7,687 nucleotides of DNA from Gammaproteobacteria bacterium (GTDB lineage Bacteria; Pseudomonadota; Gammaproteobacteria; Steroidobacterales; Steroidobacteraceae). Position 1 is the first letter of the stretch, and the number at the start of each line of letters is the position of its first letter. Both the position numbers and the translations under genes were made by a program. Positions 1-6,340 of this stretch are shown here, piece after piece. The notes below the pieces were generated by a model. It was not told where the DNA came from. It saw only the letters and a list, made by a program, of their open reading frames with translations, and did no database searches. The DNA lies in assembly GCA_030043215.1 (NCBI GenBank), contig JASHYG010000404.1:1-7687 (forward strand). The letters run 5' to 3'.

Positions 1-473
1 GCCGCGCTCACCCAGGCCTGGCGCCCCTCGATCTCCAGCGTTCCGAGGAAGGCGCTGACCCCGCGCCCCACCACTTCCTCCACTTCGCCGAGCCAGCGGT
101 CGCTCGCGTCGCGCGCGAGACTCACGCGTACCCGGTCGCCGTGCATGACACCGCGCATCTGGCGGGGCGGCAGGAACACGCTGTCCTTCATGCCCTCGAC
201 GCGCACGAAGCCGTAGCCCGCGCGGTGTGCGCTCACGGTGCCTTCCGCCTTGCTGCCGGCCGACAGACGACCTGCGGGACGCGAGGTGCGGCCTGCGGAT
301 GGAGTCCTCAAGCGCTCAGGCTGCGCCGAGGCGCCGCGGCGCGGCGTGTGCGCAGCCTTGCCCGAGCCGTGGCCTGCACGCGCCTTCGATGGAGCGGTAC
401 CGCGCCGGTCGCTGCCGGCCGGTGAGGTCTCGCGCCGGTCGCGGCGCCCAAATCGACTTCTTCTCGCCTTCAA
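1..473 (-). CDS. rnr: Ribonuclease R, N-terminal part (gene runs off the left edge)
   Basis: The 157 visible codons are the start of RNase R, the processive 3'-5' exoribonuclease that degrades structured RNA. Residues 75-113 match the first OB/cold-shock domain: GTVSAHRAGYGFVRVEG, then KDSVFL, then a MHGDRV motif, close to remembered E. coli RNase R (GTVIGHRDGYGFLRVEGRKD, IHGDQV). The nuclease domain lies outside the window. Residues 2-74 are a basic Arg/Lys/Ser/Pro/Gly-rich low-complexity tail where E. coli RNase R has a winged-helix domain. No ATG occurs in frame before residue 95, inside the OB fold. The TTG at 471-473 is chosen because GGGAG (complement of 481-485) lies 7 nt upstream of it. 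The frame stays open further upstream, so a more distal start is possible but no better one is seen. Confidence 0.9.
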   Translation of the reverse strand, partial: MKARRSRFGRRDRRETSPAGSDRRGTAPSKARAGHGSGKAAHTPRRGASAQPERLRTPSAGRTSRPAGRLSAGSKAEGTVSAHRAGYGFVRVEGMKDSVFLPPRQMRGVMHGDRVRVSLARDASDRWLGEVEEVVGRGVSAFLGTLEIEGRQAWVSA

Positions 474-502
474 TTGACAGCTCCCAACCCGCTGCGTAAA
501 TT
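474..502 (+). promoter_or_regulatory. Sigma-70 promoter for tRNA-Leu
   Basis: A perfect -35 box TTGACA (474-479) is followed by a 17-nt spacer and a -10 box TAAATT (497-502, four of six consensus positions). The DNA just after the -10 box is GC-rich (ccgccgctc), as is common in stringently controlled stable-RNA promoters. The tRNA begins about 50 nt after the -10 box, leaving a short 5' leader for processing. The -35 box directly abuts the rnr start codon on the other strand. Confidence 0.7.
481..485 (-). promoter_or_regulatory. Ribosome binding site fixing the TTG start of rnr
   Basis: GGGAG on the minus strand sits 7 nt before the TTG start codon. It supports initiation at a non-ATG codon, since no ATG is available before the conserved domain. 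The site lies inside the spacer of the plus-strand tRNA promoter. Confidence 0.6.
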
Positions 503-551
503 CCGCCGCTCTTTCAGGCGGTCGCGCCTCGATGAGGATTTCCGGCTTCCT

Positions 552-636
<85 letters not shown>

Positions 637-842
637 AAATTTCTTTATCTTTCAATAGATTATATCCAATAGACGAGTGGATTTCGAGGTATCCGGCGGA
701 TCCCTCGAGGCTTGGGGGCTGCGGCCGGATCGTGAGTCTTATTGTCGATCGGGCGCCCCCGATATCCTAGCAGGACTCGATAGGGACGGCGCGGACGAAG
801 CGCATTGCCCCGGCTTGGACCTACCTGCGCCTGCCGCGCGAG
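637..842. other. Noncoding gap with an AT-rich stretch beside the tRNA
   Basis: The first 40 or so bases after the tRNA (637-680) are strikingly AT-rich for this GC-rich window and include a T-rich tract (tttctttatcttt). The rest returns to high GC. A 6-bp hairpin (ATCGGG at 748-753, CCCGAT at 758-763) has no T run on either strand. The only open frame, a 67-codon plus-strand ORF from 677, has no convincing ribosome site or family resemblance and runs into the YCII gene. No gene is called here. Confidence 0.5.
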
Positions 843-1196
843 TCAGGTTTTCGGCGGCGGCCCGTCCATCACCTCGATGATCTCGGAGACGCCGTCGCCC
901 GCGAGCTCGAGGAATCTCTCGATGTGACTCACGAGCTCCGCGCGGGAGCCCGCGTGCAGCAGCGCGAAGCCCGCCGCCGGCATGAGGCTCGAGCCGGCGA
1001 CGGGGCCCTCCTCGATGGAAACCGCGCCGTTGCGGCGCGTGACCTTCATGCCGGTGTTGCGCGATTTGATGCCTCCGGTCGCGACAAGTACTCCGGCCTC
1101 GAGCATCTCCTTCATGAGCTTACCCATTCTCGCCATGTGCTCCGCATCAGGCGGTCCGGGGGGCGCGGCGGGGGTGTACAGCGTCAAGAATTGCAT
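843..1196 (-). CDS. YCII/DGPF-family (YciI-like) small protein
   Basis: A 117-residue protein with the layout of the YCII-related (DGPF) family, small alpha/beta-barrel proteins usually of unknown substrate. The family signature is clear near the N-terminus: MQFLTLYTP, then a Pro-rich PPGPPDAEHMARMGKLMKEM segment and EAGVLVATGGI, followed by a basic strand, an EEGP turn and the C-terminal FALLHAGSRAELVSHIERFL helix. The start at 1196 is preferred over the ATG 35 codons upstream, because AGGAG (complement of 1204-1208) lies 7 nt before it and the upstream extension lacks family character. It is transcribed away from the SDR gene. Many relatives sit in catabolic or sigma-factor gene clusters, so its role is unknown; a small lyase or binding protein is possible. 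Confidence 0.85.
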   Translation of the reverse strand: MQFLTLYTPAAPPGPPDAEHMARMGKLMKEMLEAGVLVATGGIKSRNTGMKVTRRNGAVSIEEGPVAGSSLMPAAGFALLHAGSRAELVSHIERFLELAGDGVSEIIEVMDGPPPKT

Positions 1197-1370
1197 GTCG
1201 TGACTCCTGGCAGCGTTGGGAAAAGGTCTTTCTCCTCCATCACCGAACGACCTGGTGCCGTTTCCACAGCTGTGTTCCGCGCGTTGACGGAACGACGTCA
1301 ACTGTGGAGCATGCGGCCTTTGGCTCGCCCAGGCAGCTCATCCACGCGGCTCGCCACTTTGCGAGGTGAT
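1197..1370. promoter_or_regulatory. Divergent intergenic region with clustered dyads (candidate operator)
   Basis: This 174-bp spacer must hold the 5' signals for both the YCII gene and the SDR-GST pair. Between 1263 and 1308 several inverted repeats are nested: the palindrome CACAGCTGTG (1265-1274); GTTCCG/CGGAAC (1274-1279, 1288-1293); GTTGACG-6-CGTCAAC (1283-1289, 1296-1302); and outer arms TCCACAG (1263-1269) with CTGTGGA (1302-1308). The 7-bp GTTGACG dyad puts a TTGACG, a -35-like hexamer, on each strand. No convincing -10 box was found at the right distance, so promoters are not placed. An operator for an unlinked regulator is inferred. Confidence 0.4.
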
Positions 1371-2252
1371 ATGGAACAGCTCGACGGAAAGTGCGCCTTC
1401 ATCACCGGGGGCGCAAGCGGCATCGGACTCGGCGTTGCGCGGGTGCTGGTCGACGCGGGCATGAGAGTGATGATCGCCGACATCCGCAAGGATCATCTGG
1501 CGGCGGCGCTCGCGCTCTTTGAATCTCTGGGCAAGAGCCGCAGCGTGGTTGGGATGGAGCTCGACGTCACGGACCGAGACGGCTTTGCCCGCTGTGCGGA
1601 TAGAATCTATCAAGAGTGGGGTGCTGTCCACGTGCTGGTGAGCAACGCTGGCGTGGGCATCGCCGGGCCCGTCGCATCGGCCACGTTCGACGATTGGGAT
1701 TGGGGGCTGGGCGTCAACTTGGGCGGAACCGTCAATGCCCTGTGTACCTTCCTTCCTCGCATGCTGGCCCAGCGGCAAGGTGGCCACATCGTCACCACCT
1801 CGTCGCTCTCGGCGATCACGCCCCCCCCGCGCAACGCTGCCATCTATGCCACGGCCAAAGCGGCGCTGATGGCGATGACCGAGGCCATGCGCGATGAGCT
1901 CGCGGATCACGGGATCGGCGTCTCGGTGCTGCTGCCCGGGCCGTTCAAGACGAACATCCGCGAGGCCGCCCGCAACCGCCAGTCGCGCTACCGGCAGCAT
2001 TCGGGCTATCGGACCGAGGAGGAGCGCCTCGCCGCGCGTGAGGATGCGCCCGATTGGTCCGATCCGCTCGAGGCCGGGCAGATGGTGCTCGACGCCATCC
2101 GGGGTAACCAGCTCTACGTGATCACGCACGGCGAGTACAGAGGGTGGGCGGAAACGAAGTTCGAGGCGATCCTCTCGGCCTATCCGGCACCCAAGGACCC
2201 GGAGCGCGCCCGGGCCATGGGCCGCACGCGCGCCGCCGTGAAGACCTCCTGA
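1371..2252 (+). CDS. SDR-family NAD(P)-dependent dehydrogenase, LigD-type C-alpha-dehydrogenase-like
   Basis: A 293-residue short-chain dehydrogenase. The nucleotide-binding motif TGGASGIG is at residues 12-19; Asp37 ends the second strand and suggests NAD rather than NADP; NAG is at 92-94; the catalytic set is Asn116, Ser145 (or Ser144), Tyr159 and Lys163. The mid-region (TFDDWDWGLGVNL, then FLPRMLA, then GGHIVTTSSL) and the C-terminal tail strongly resemble remembered Sphingobium LigD, which oxidises the benzylic alcohol of guaiacylglycerol-beta-guaiacyl ether to a ketone. The ORF is open upstream to 924, but the start at 1371 is chosen because GAGG (1363-1366) lies 4 nt before it and the SDR fold begins there; the upstream part is antisense to the YCII gene. 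It sits 56 bp before the GST, presumably one operon. The exact substrate is not proven. Confidence 0.88.
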   Translation: MEQLDGKCAFITGGASGIGLGVARVLVDAGMRVMIADIRKDHLAAALALFESLGKSRSVVGMELDVTDRDGFARCADRIYQEWGAVHVLVSNAGVGIAGPVASATFDDWDWGLGVNLGGTVNALCTFLPRMLAQRQGGHIVTTSSLSAITPPPRNAAIYATAKAALMAMTEAMRDELADHGIGVSVLLPGPFKTNIREAARNRQSRYRQHSGYRTEEERLAAREDAPDWSDPLEAGQMVLDAIRGNQLYVITHGEYRGWAETKFEAILSAYPAPKDPERARAMGRTRAAVKTS

Positions 2253-2308
2253 GGAGCGCCGCGAGTCGCCCGTGAAGGGCGGTCCGTGCCGCGCGAGGAC
2301 AGTGCCCC

Positions 2309-3058
2309 ATGCTCGAGCTCTACCACGCCGAACCTGCATCGAACAGCCTCAAGGTCCTGCTCTGTCTCAAGGAGAAGGGCGTCGACTTCGTGAGCCACCT
2401 GATCAACATCCAGGCGTTCGAGCAGCACGATCCCGCGTTCCTCGAGATCAACCCCGACGGACAGGTGCCCGTGCTGGTCCATGACGGAACGGTCATCACC
2501 GAATCGACGGTCATCAACGAGTATCTCGATCAGGTCTTTCCGTCGCCCGCGCTGCGCCCCGCTGCCGCGCTCGAGTGCGCGCGAATGCGCATCTTCACGA
2601 AGTACGTGGACGAGTACTTCCGGCCCTCTTTGAGCCAGATCGGCTGGCAGCTGATGATCCACACGATCACCGACAAATTGAGTCCCGAGGAATTCGCGGC
2701 GAGGCTCGCCCGCATCCCCCGGGAGGAGAAGCGCGAGAAATGGCGCATCGCCGCGGCGCAGGGCTATACCGCCGAGCAGATGGCGGCCTGGCGGCGCACC
2801 TTGGCGGAAGGCATCGGCAAGATGGAGGCTGCGCTCGCGAAGGGCCCGTGGCTCGCGGGTCCGCATTACTCGCTCGCGGACATCTCCTGCTTCGCCATGG
2901 CGGCCCACATGCCCGCACGATTCGGCGACATCATGAGCGACACCGTCTCGCCCCGCGTGATGGAGTGGCACCGCCGCATGCGCGCGAGGCCGGCGGTGGC
3001 CGCCGCGCTCGCAATGCCCTCACCCCTCAAGGCCGCGGCCCGCCCTATGCGGCAGTAG
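2309..3058 (+). CDS. Glutathione S-transferase, LigF-type beta-etherase-like
   Basis: A 249-residue cytosolic glutathione S-transferase. The thioredoxin-like half (about 1-80) shows Ser13 in a NSLK context as candidate catalytic residue, the cis-proline Pro54 in GQVPVL, and Glu65-Ser66 binding the glutamyl end of glutathione. The helical half includes TKYVDEYF (about 97-104), IGWQ and the N-capping GPHYSLADIS segment. The same landmarks (NSLK, FEQH, INPxGQVP, TESTVIxEYL, TKxVDEYF, YSLADI) occur in remembered Sphingobium LigF, which uses glutathione to cleave the beta-aryl ether of lignin dimers. GAGGA (2295-2299) lies 9 nt before the ATG. The last 14 bp overlap the tail of the convergent GMC gene. 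Fungal-type Ure2p-like GST homologues are an alternative family reading. Confidence 0.88.
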   Translation: MLELYHAEPASNSLKVLLCLKEKGVDFVSHLINIQAFEQHDPAFLEINPDGQVPVLVHDGTVITESTVINEYLDQVFPSPALRPAAALECARMRIFTKYVDEYFRPSLSQIGWQLMIHTITDKLSPEEFAARLARIPREEKREKWRIAAAQGYTAEQMAAWRRTLAEGIGKMEAALAKGPWLAGPHYSLADISCFAMAAHMPARFGDIMSDTVSPRVMEWHRRMRARPAVAAALAMPSPLKAAARPMRQ

Positions 3059-4700
3059 CGGTCTTCCCGAGGATCAGATCGGACGCCTTCTCGCCGATCA
3101 TGGCGGTCGCCGCGTTGGTATTGCCCGAGCTGATTCGCGGCATGATGGATGCGTCCGCCACCCGCAGACGCTCGACACCCACGACTCTCAGCTGCGGATC
3201 GACCACCGCGAGAGGATCGCGGCCCATCTTGCAGGTGCCGACCGCATGGTAGAGCGTCGCCCCCGCCACGCGGCTGTAGGCGAGCATGCTCTCGTCCGTG
3301 TCGCCGAAGGGATCACCGGGCTGCGCGAGGTACGGCACGATCGCCGGCTGGCTCATGATCTTGCGCGCCCATTTCAGTCCGGCGATGGCGGCCGCCTTGT
3401 CGGCAGGATCGGCGAGGTAGTTGGGGACAATGCGCGGATAGACCACGGCGTCCGGCGATTTGATGTGCACCGAGCCGCGCGACTCCGGACGGATCTGACA
3501 GGGTGTGCACGTGAGGCCGGGCTCGCGCTCGAGCACCAGCGCCTGCGTCCTCCCGAGCACCTCGAGGTCCATTGACGCGGCCATCAAGTGGAACTGCAGG
3601 TCGGGACGCGTGAGCTGCGGCTGTGAGCGGCAGAAGGCCACGATGTGCGCGACCGCGAACGTCAGCAGCCCCTTGCGGGCGAGACCGAACTTGACGATCT
3701 CCTTGAGCAGCCGGGGGCCGCGCGAGAGCTCGTTCACGCTCACGCATCCGGGCTTCAAGCGCCACTGGCAGCCGACCATGTAATGATCCTGCAGGTTCTC
3801 GCCGACTCCTTTGAGCTCGTGCAGGACGGGAATGCCGTGCTCCTTGAGCAGATCTGCCTTCCCGATGCCGGAGACCTCGAGCAGTTGCGGTGAGGCGACT
3901 GCGCCCGCCGCCAGGATCACCTCGCGGCTGGACTTGGCGATGCGCCGCTCGCCGCCCTGCAGATACTCGACACCGACCGCCTTCTTTCCCTCGAACAGAA
4001 CCTTGGTGGCATGCGCTTCCGTCGCGACGCGCAGGTTCCGCCGGCTCATCACCGGATGCAGATAGCCCACGGCGGCCGAGTGTCGCCAGCCGTTCTTGAT
4101 CGAGAGCTGGAACCAGGTGACGCCCTCCTGCTTGGCGCCATTGATGTCGTCGGAACGGGGAATGCCCGCTTCCACCGCGGCCTCGAGCAGAGCCGCGGAA
4201 ATCGGGTGCTTCTCGGTCACATCGGAGATGTTGAGTGGCCCGCCCGTTCCGTGCCACTCGTTCGGGCCTCGCTCCTGGTGCTCGGCGCGCCGGAAATAGG
4301 GCAGCACGTCGCGGTAGGACCAGCCCTCGCAGCCCATTTGCCGCCAGCCGTCGTAATCGTCGGCCTGCCCGCGAATGTAGAGCAGCCCATTGATGGACGA
4401 GGAGCCGCCGAGGACCTTGCCCTTGGGCCACTTGTGCCTGCGCCCTCCGGAGCCCTCATCCACCTCCGTCTCGTAGAGCCAGTTCACGTGGGGATCGTTC
4501 AGCGTCCTGCCAAACCCGATCGGCATCTGAACCATGAGATTGGACCGGAACTGCTTGAGGTTGTGCAGCGGCCGGTCGTCGCCTCCCGCCTCGAGCAGCA
4601 GCACGCGATTGCCCGGGTCCGCAGAGAGCCGGTTGGCGAGCACGCACCCGGCCGTTCCCGCCCCTACGACGATGTAATCGTAAGTCTCCGAATCCGCCAT
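3045..4700 (-). CDS. GMC-family FAD-dependent alcohol oxidoreductase
   Basis: A complete 551-residue glucose-methanol-choline (GMC) oxidoreductase, which oxidises alcohols to aldehydes with FAD. The FAD-binding motif GAGTAG is at 13-18, with Glu37 at the end of the second strand. The GMC signature KGKVLGGSSSIN lies at 93-104. The catalytic pair is His485 (HAVGTCKMG) and Asn529 (SGNTNAATAMIGEK), spaced 44 residues as in choline oxidase and aryl-alcohol oxidase. There is no signal peptide, so it is cytoplasmic. The start has a weak G-rich ribosome site (GGGGGG) a few bases upstream. It follows the O-demethylase after 50 bp, so the two are probably co-transcribed. In Sphingobium, the GMC enzymes PhcC and PhcD oxidise side-chain alcohols of lignin dimers; a comparable role here is an inference from neighbours, and choline-dehydrogenase-like activity on other alcohols is equally possible. 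Confidence 0.93.
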   Translation of the reverse strand: MADSETYDYIVVGAGTAGCVLANRLSADPGNRVLLLEAGGDDRPLHNLKQFRSNLMVQMPIGFGRTLNDPHVNWLYETEVDEGSGGRRHKWPKGKVLGGSSSINGLLYIRGQADDYDGWRQMGCEGWSYRDVLPYFRRAEHQERGPNEWHGTGGPLNISDVTEKHPISAALLEAAVEAGIPRSDDINGAKQEGVTWFQLSIKNGWRHSAAVGYLHPVMSRRNLRVATEAHATKVLFEGKKAVGVEYLQGGERRIAKSSREVILAAGAVASPQLLEVSGIGKADLLKEHGIPVLHELKGVGENLQDHYMVGCQWRLKPGCVSVNELSRGPRLLKEIVKFGLARKGLLTFAVAHIVAFCRSQPQLTRPDLQFHLMAASMDLEVLGRTQALVLEREPGLTCTPCQIRPESRGSVHIKSPDAVVYPRIVPNYLADPADKAAAIAGLKWARKIMSQPAIVPYLAQPGDPFGDTDESMLAYSRVAGATLYHAVGTCKMGRDPLAVVDPQLRVVGVERLRVADASIMPRISSGNTNAATAMIGEKASDLILGKTATAA

Positions 4701-4750
4701 GCGACACCCCCCAGCGGCTCTTGCGCGTCAGCTCGACCGAGTGCCCGCGG

Positions 4751-6148
4751 TCATGCCGCTCCGGTCGCGCGCCAGCCGCCCGGAGCATAGGAGCTGCGCA
4801 CGACCTCCGTGTAGGGCGCGGGGCTGACGATCGCGCGAATCTCCGTCTGGACATGCGGCTCCACGGTCGGCTTGGTCGAGCCGCCGCCCGGCTCGCCCCA
4901 GATCAGCGTGACCTCGTTTCCGGGCTCGGCGTATTCCGCGTCGAGCACCGCGAGAGTGAGCATCTTGCCCTCGTTGGAGCTGTACCCGATCCAGGTGGAG
5001 ACGCCGGCCGGCTTGCTTCCCGAGAGCACCCGGTCGAACAGGTGCATGCAGTAGACCGCCGACGGGAAGTCGAAGTACTTCGCGCGCACTTCCTTGTTGA
5101 ACATCGTGCCGAAGGTCCGCGTCACATCCTCGTTGTTGAGGGCGAGCGTCACCTTCCTGCGATGCTTGCCTTGCGCCTTCTGCTCGAGCGCCTCGCGGCC
5201 GACGAAGTCGTGGTCGAACTTGACGAAGCCGCCGTAGGCGAGGTCCCACGGTGTGAAGTAGTAGTCCTCGACGTTGTCGGACATGAAGCTGCCGCCGAGC
5301 GAGGCGGCCGCCTCGTAGCTCTTCGCGCTGAGCCACTTGCGGTAGGGCTTCATCTTCTCGCCCGAGTACACCGCAGGGAGCGGCGAGGGAATCCAGCCGG
5401 ACTCGAGCGCGTTGGAGGAATACGCGCGGCCGCCGCACTGCCGCAGGCCGAAGTCCTCACCGGCGCGCACGATCGCCTCGCGCACGGCCTCGCCGTCGTC
5501 CCAGGGTCCGAAGAGCTCGAAACCCGGCTGACCCGCCATGCCGTGACGGAACGCCTGCACCGCCTTGCCGGCGATGGTGACGGTTGTCATGTGGAAGAAT
5601 TTCAGCTCCGGCGGGGCCTTGCCGAGCACCTTCTCCATCACCTTGAGGGCATTCGGGCCCTGCACCTGGAAGCGATACACCTTGCGGCGTCCGTCCTTGC
5701 GGAGCGCGGTGCGCTGGTCCAGCTCGACCTTCACGTCGTAGCCGCCGGTCGCGGCGTGGAACTGCACCCACTCGAGCGCGGGCGCGCGGCCGACCAGGTT
5801 GAACTTATTGTCGGCGAGATAGAACAGGATGACGTCACCGATGATGTAGCCGTCGTGGCTCACGGGAGCGAACTGCTTGGCGCGGCCGGGCTGGAAGCCC
5901 TTGAAGGAGTTGAAGGCCAGATACGACAGCATCTTGAATGCATCCGGCCCCTCGACGGCGAGATCCGCCATGTGATAGGACTGGTTGAACAGCACGCAGG
6001 CCTTCTGCCAGGCTCGCTGCTCGTCGCGCCAGTTGGTGAATTCCGGAGGAACGCCCGGGTAGACATTCGGTCCCGACTGCGAATTCCGCAGGTATCGGAC
6101 CGTATTGCCAGCGCTCTGCAGCACGTCCTCCAAACTCTTCTCGCTCAT
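4751..6148 (-). CDS. Tetrahydrofolate-dependent aryl O-demethylase, LigM/DesA type (GcvT fold)
   Basis: A 465-residue protein of the GcvT-like aminomethyltransferase fold, at the length of LigM and DesA (about 460-470 residues). Those enzymes move the methyl group of vanillate, 3-O-methylgallate or syringate to tetrahydrofolate. Family landmarks include NVYPGVPPEFTNWRDEQ (28-44), NQSYHMADL (55-63), a GDVILFYL strand, HGMAGQPGFELFGPW (202-216), GGRAYSSNALESGW (239-252) and a C-terminal YAPGGWR. Tyr30, His59, Arg121 and Tyr243 fall where I recall the LigM active-site residues (Tyr31, His60, Arg122, Tyr247). AGGAG (complement of 6154-6158) is 5 nt before the start. By remembered sequence it looks nearer DesA (syringate) than LigM (vanillate), but this needs alignment. 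Dimethylglycine or sarcosine oxidase domains share the fold but are less similar. Confidence 0.88.
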   Translation of the reverse strand: MSEKSLEDVLQSAGNTVRYLRNSQSGPNVYPGVPPEFTNWRDEQRAWQKACVLFNQSYHMADLAVEGPDAFKMLSYLAFNSFKGFQPGRAKQFAPVSHDGYIIGDVILFYLADNKFNLVGRAPALEWVQFHAATGGYDVKVELDQRTALRKDGRRKVYRFQVQGPNALKVMEKVLGKAPPELKFFHMTTVTIAGKAVQAFRHGMAGQPGFELFGPWDDGEAVREAIVRAGEDFGLRQCGGRAYSSNALESGWIPSPLPAVYSGEKMKPYRKWLSAKSYEAAASLGGSFMSDNVEDYYFTPWDLAYGGFVKFDHDFVGREALEQKAQGKHRRKVTLALNNEDVTRTFGTMFNKEVRAKYFDFPSAVYCMHLFDRVLSGSKPAGVSTWIGYSSNEGKMLTLAVLDAEYAEPGNEVTLIWGEPGGGSTKPTVEPHVQTEIRAIVSPAPYTEVVRSSYAPGGWRATGAA

Positions 6149-6153
6149 TTCAT

Positions 6154-6158
6154 CTCCT
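6154..6158 (-). promoter_or_regulatory. Ribosome binding site of the O-demethylase
   Basis: AGGAG lies 5 nt before the ATG at 6148 and selects it over an out-of-frame ATG at 6153, which is only one base from the AGGAG. Confidence 0.75.
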
Positions 6159-6316
6159 AGGTTTCTCTCGACAACGTCTGTTTTGCCCGGGGAGCGTCGG
6201 CGCGCGCGGTTGAGACCGGCGCAGCCCCTCGCCGCGGCTGAGGACCGCCGCCAGGCCTGCGCGAAGGATAGCGGACTTTGCCGCGCCCGTCTTCTTGAGG
6301 CGACCGGATGGGCCTC

Positions 6317-6336
6317 CCGGCGCGGCGCCGCGCCGG
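6317..6336. repeat. Perfect 20-bp GC-only palindrome after the CmcJ-like gene
   Basis: The two halves CCGGCGCGGC and GCCGCGCCGG are exact reverse complements. It begins 5 bp after the stop of the CmcJ-like gene on the minus strand. With no T run behind it, it does not fit a classic intrinsic terminator. It could form a very stable mRNA 3' hairpin that protects or attenuates the transcript before the 192-bp gap, or be a chance product of high GC. Confidence 0.5.
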
Positions 6337-6340
6337 ACGG

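Noticed and set aside
748..763. 6-bp hairpin as an intrinsic terminator
   Set aside because: The stem is short and no T run follows on either strand.
677..880. 67-codon plus-strand ORF after the tRNA
   Set aside because: There is no ribosome site or recognisable motif, and it ends within the antisense of the YCII gene.
924..1370. Upstream in-frame extension of the SDR (149 more codons)
   Set aside because: It is antisense to the YCII gene and crosses the dyad-rich intergenic region; the SDR fold and a ribosome site point to the ATG at 1371.
1338..2339. 333-codon minus-strand open frame opposite the SDR
   Set aside because: The SDR on the other strand has all its catalytic motifs; this frame is Arg/His-rich and shows no family motifs.
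3313..4431. 372-codon minus-strand frame inside the GMC gene
   Set aside because: It is a shifted frame of the GMC gene; the GMC frame has all the conserved motifs without interruption.
4721..6160. 479-codon plus-strand open frame opposite the O-demethylase
   Set aside because: It is antisense to a clearly recognised family protein. Its composition (runs of Arg, Ala, Glu, Val, Leu, His) is typical of a GC-rich shadow frame, and no domain is recognisable.
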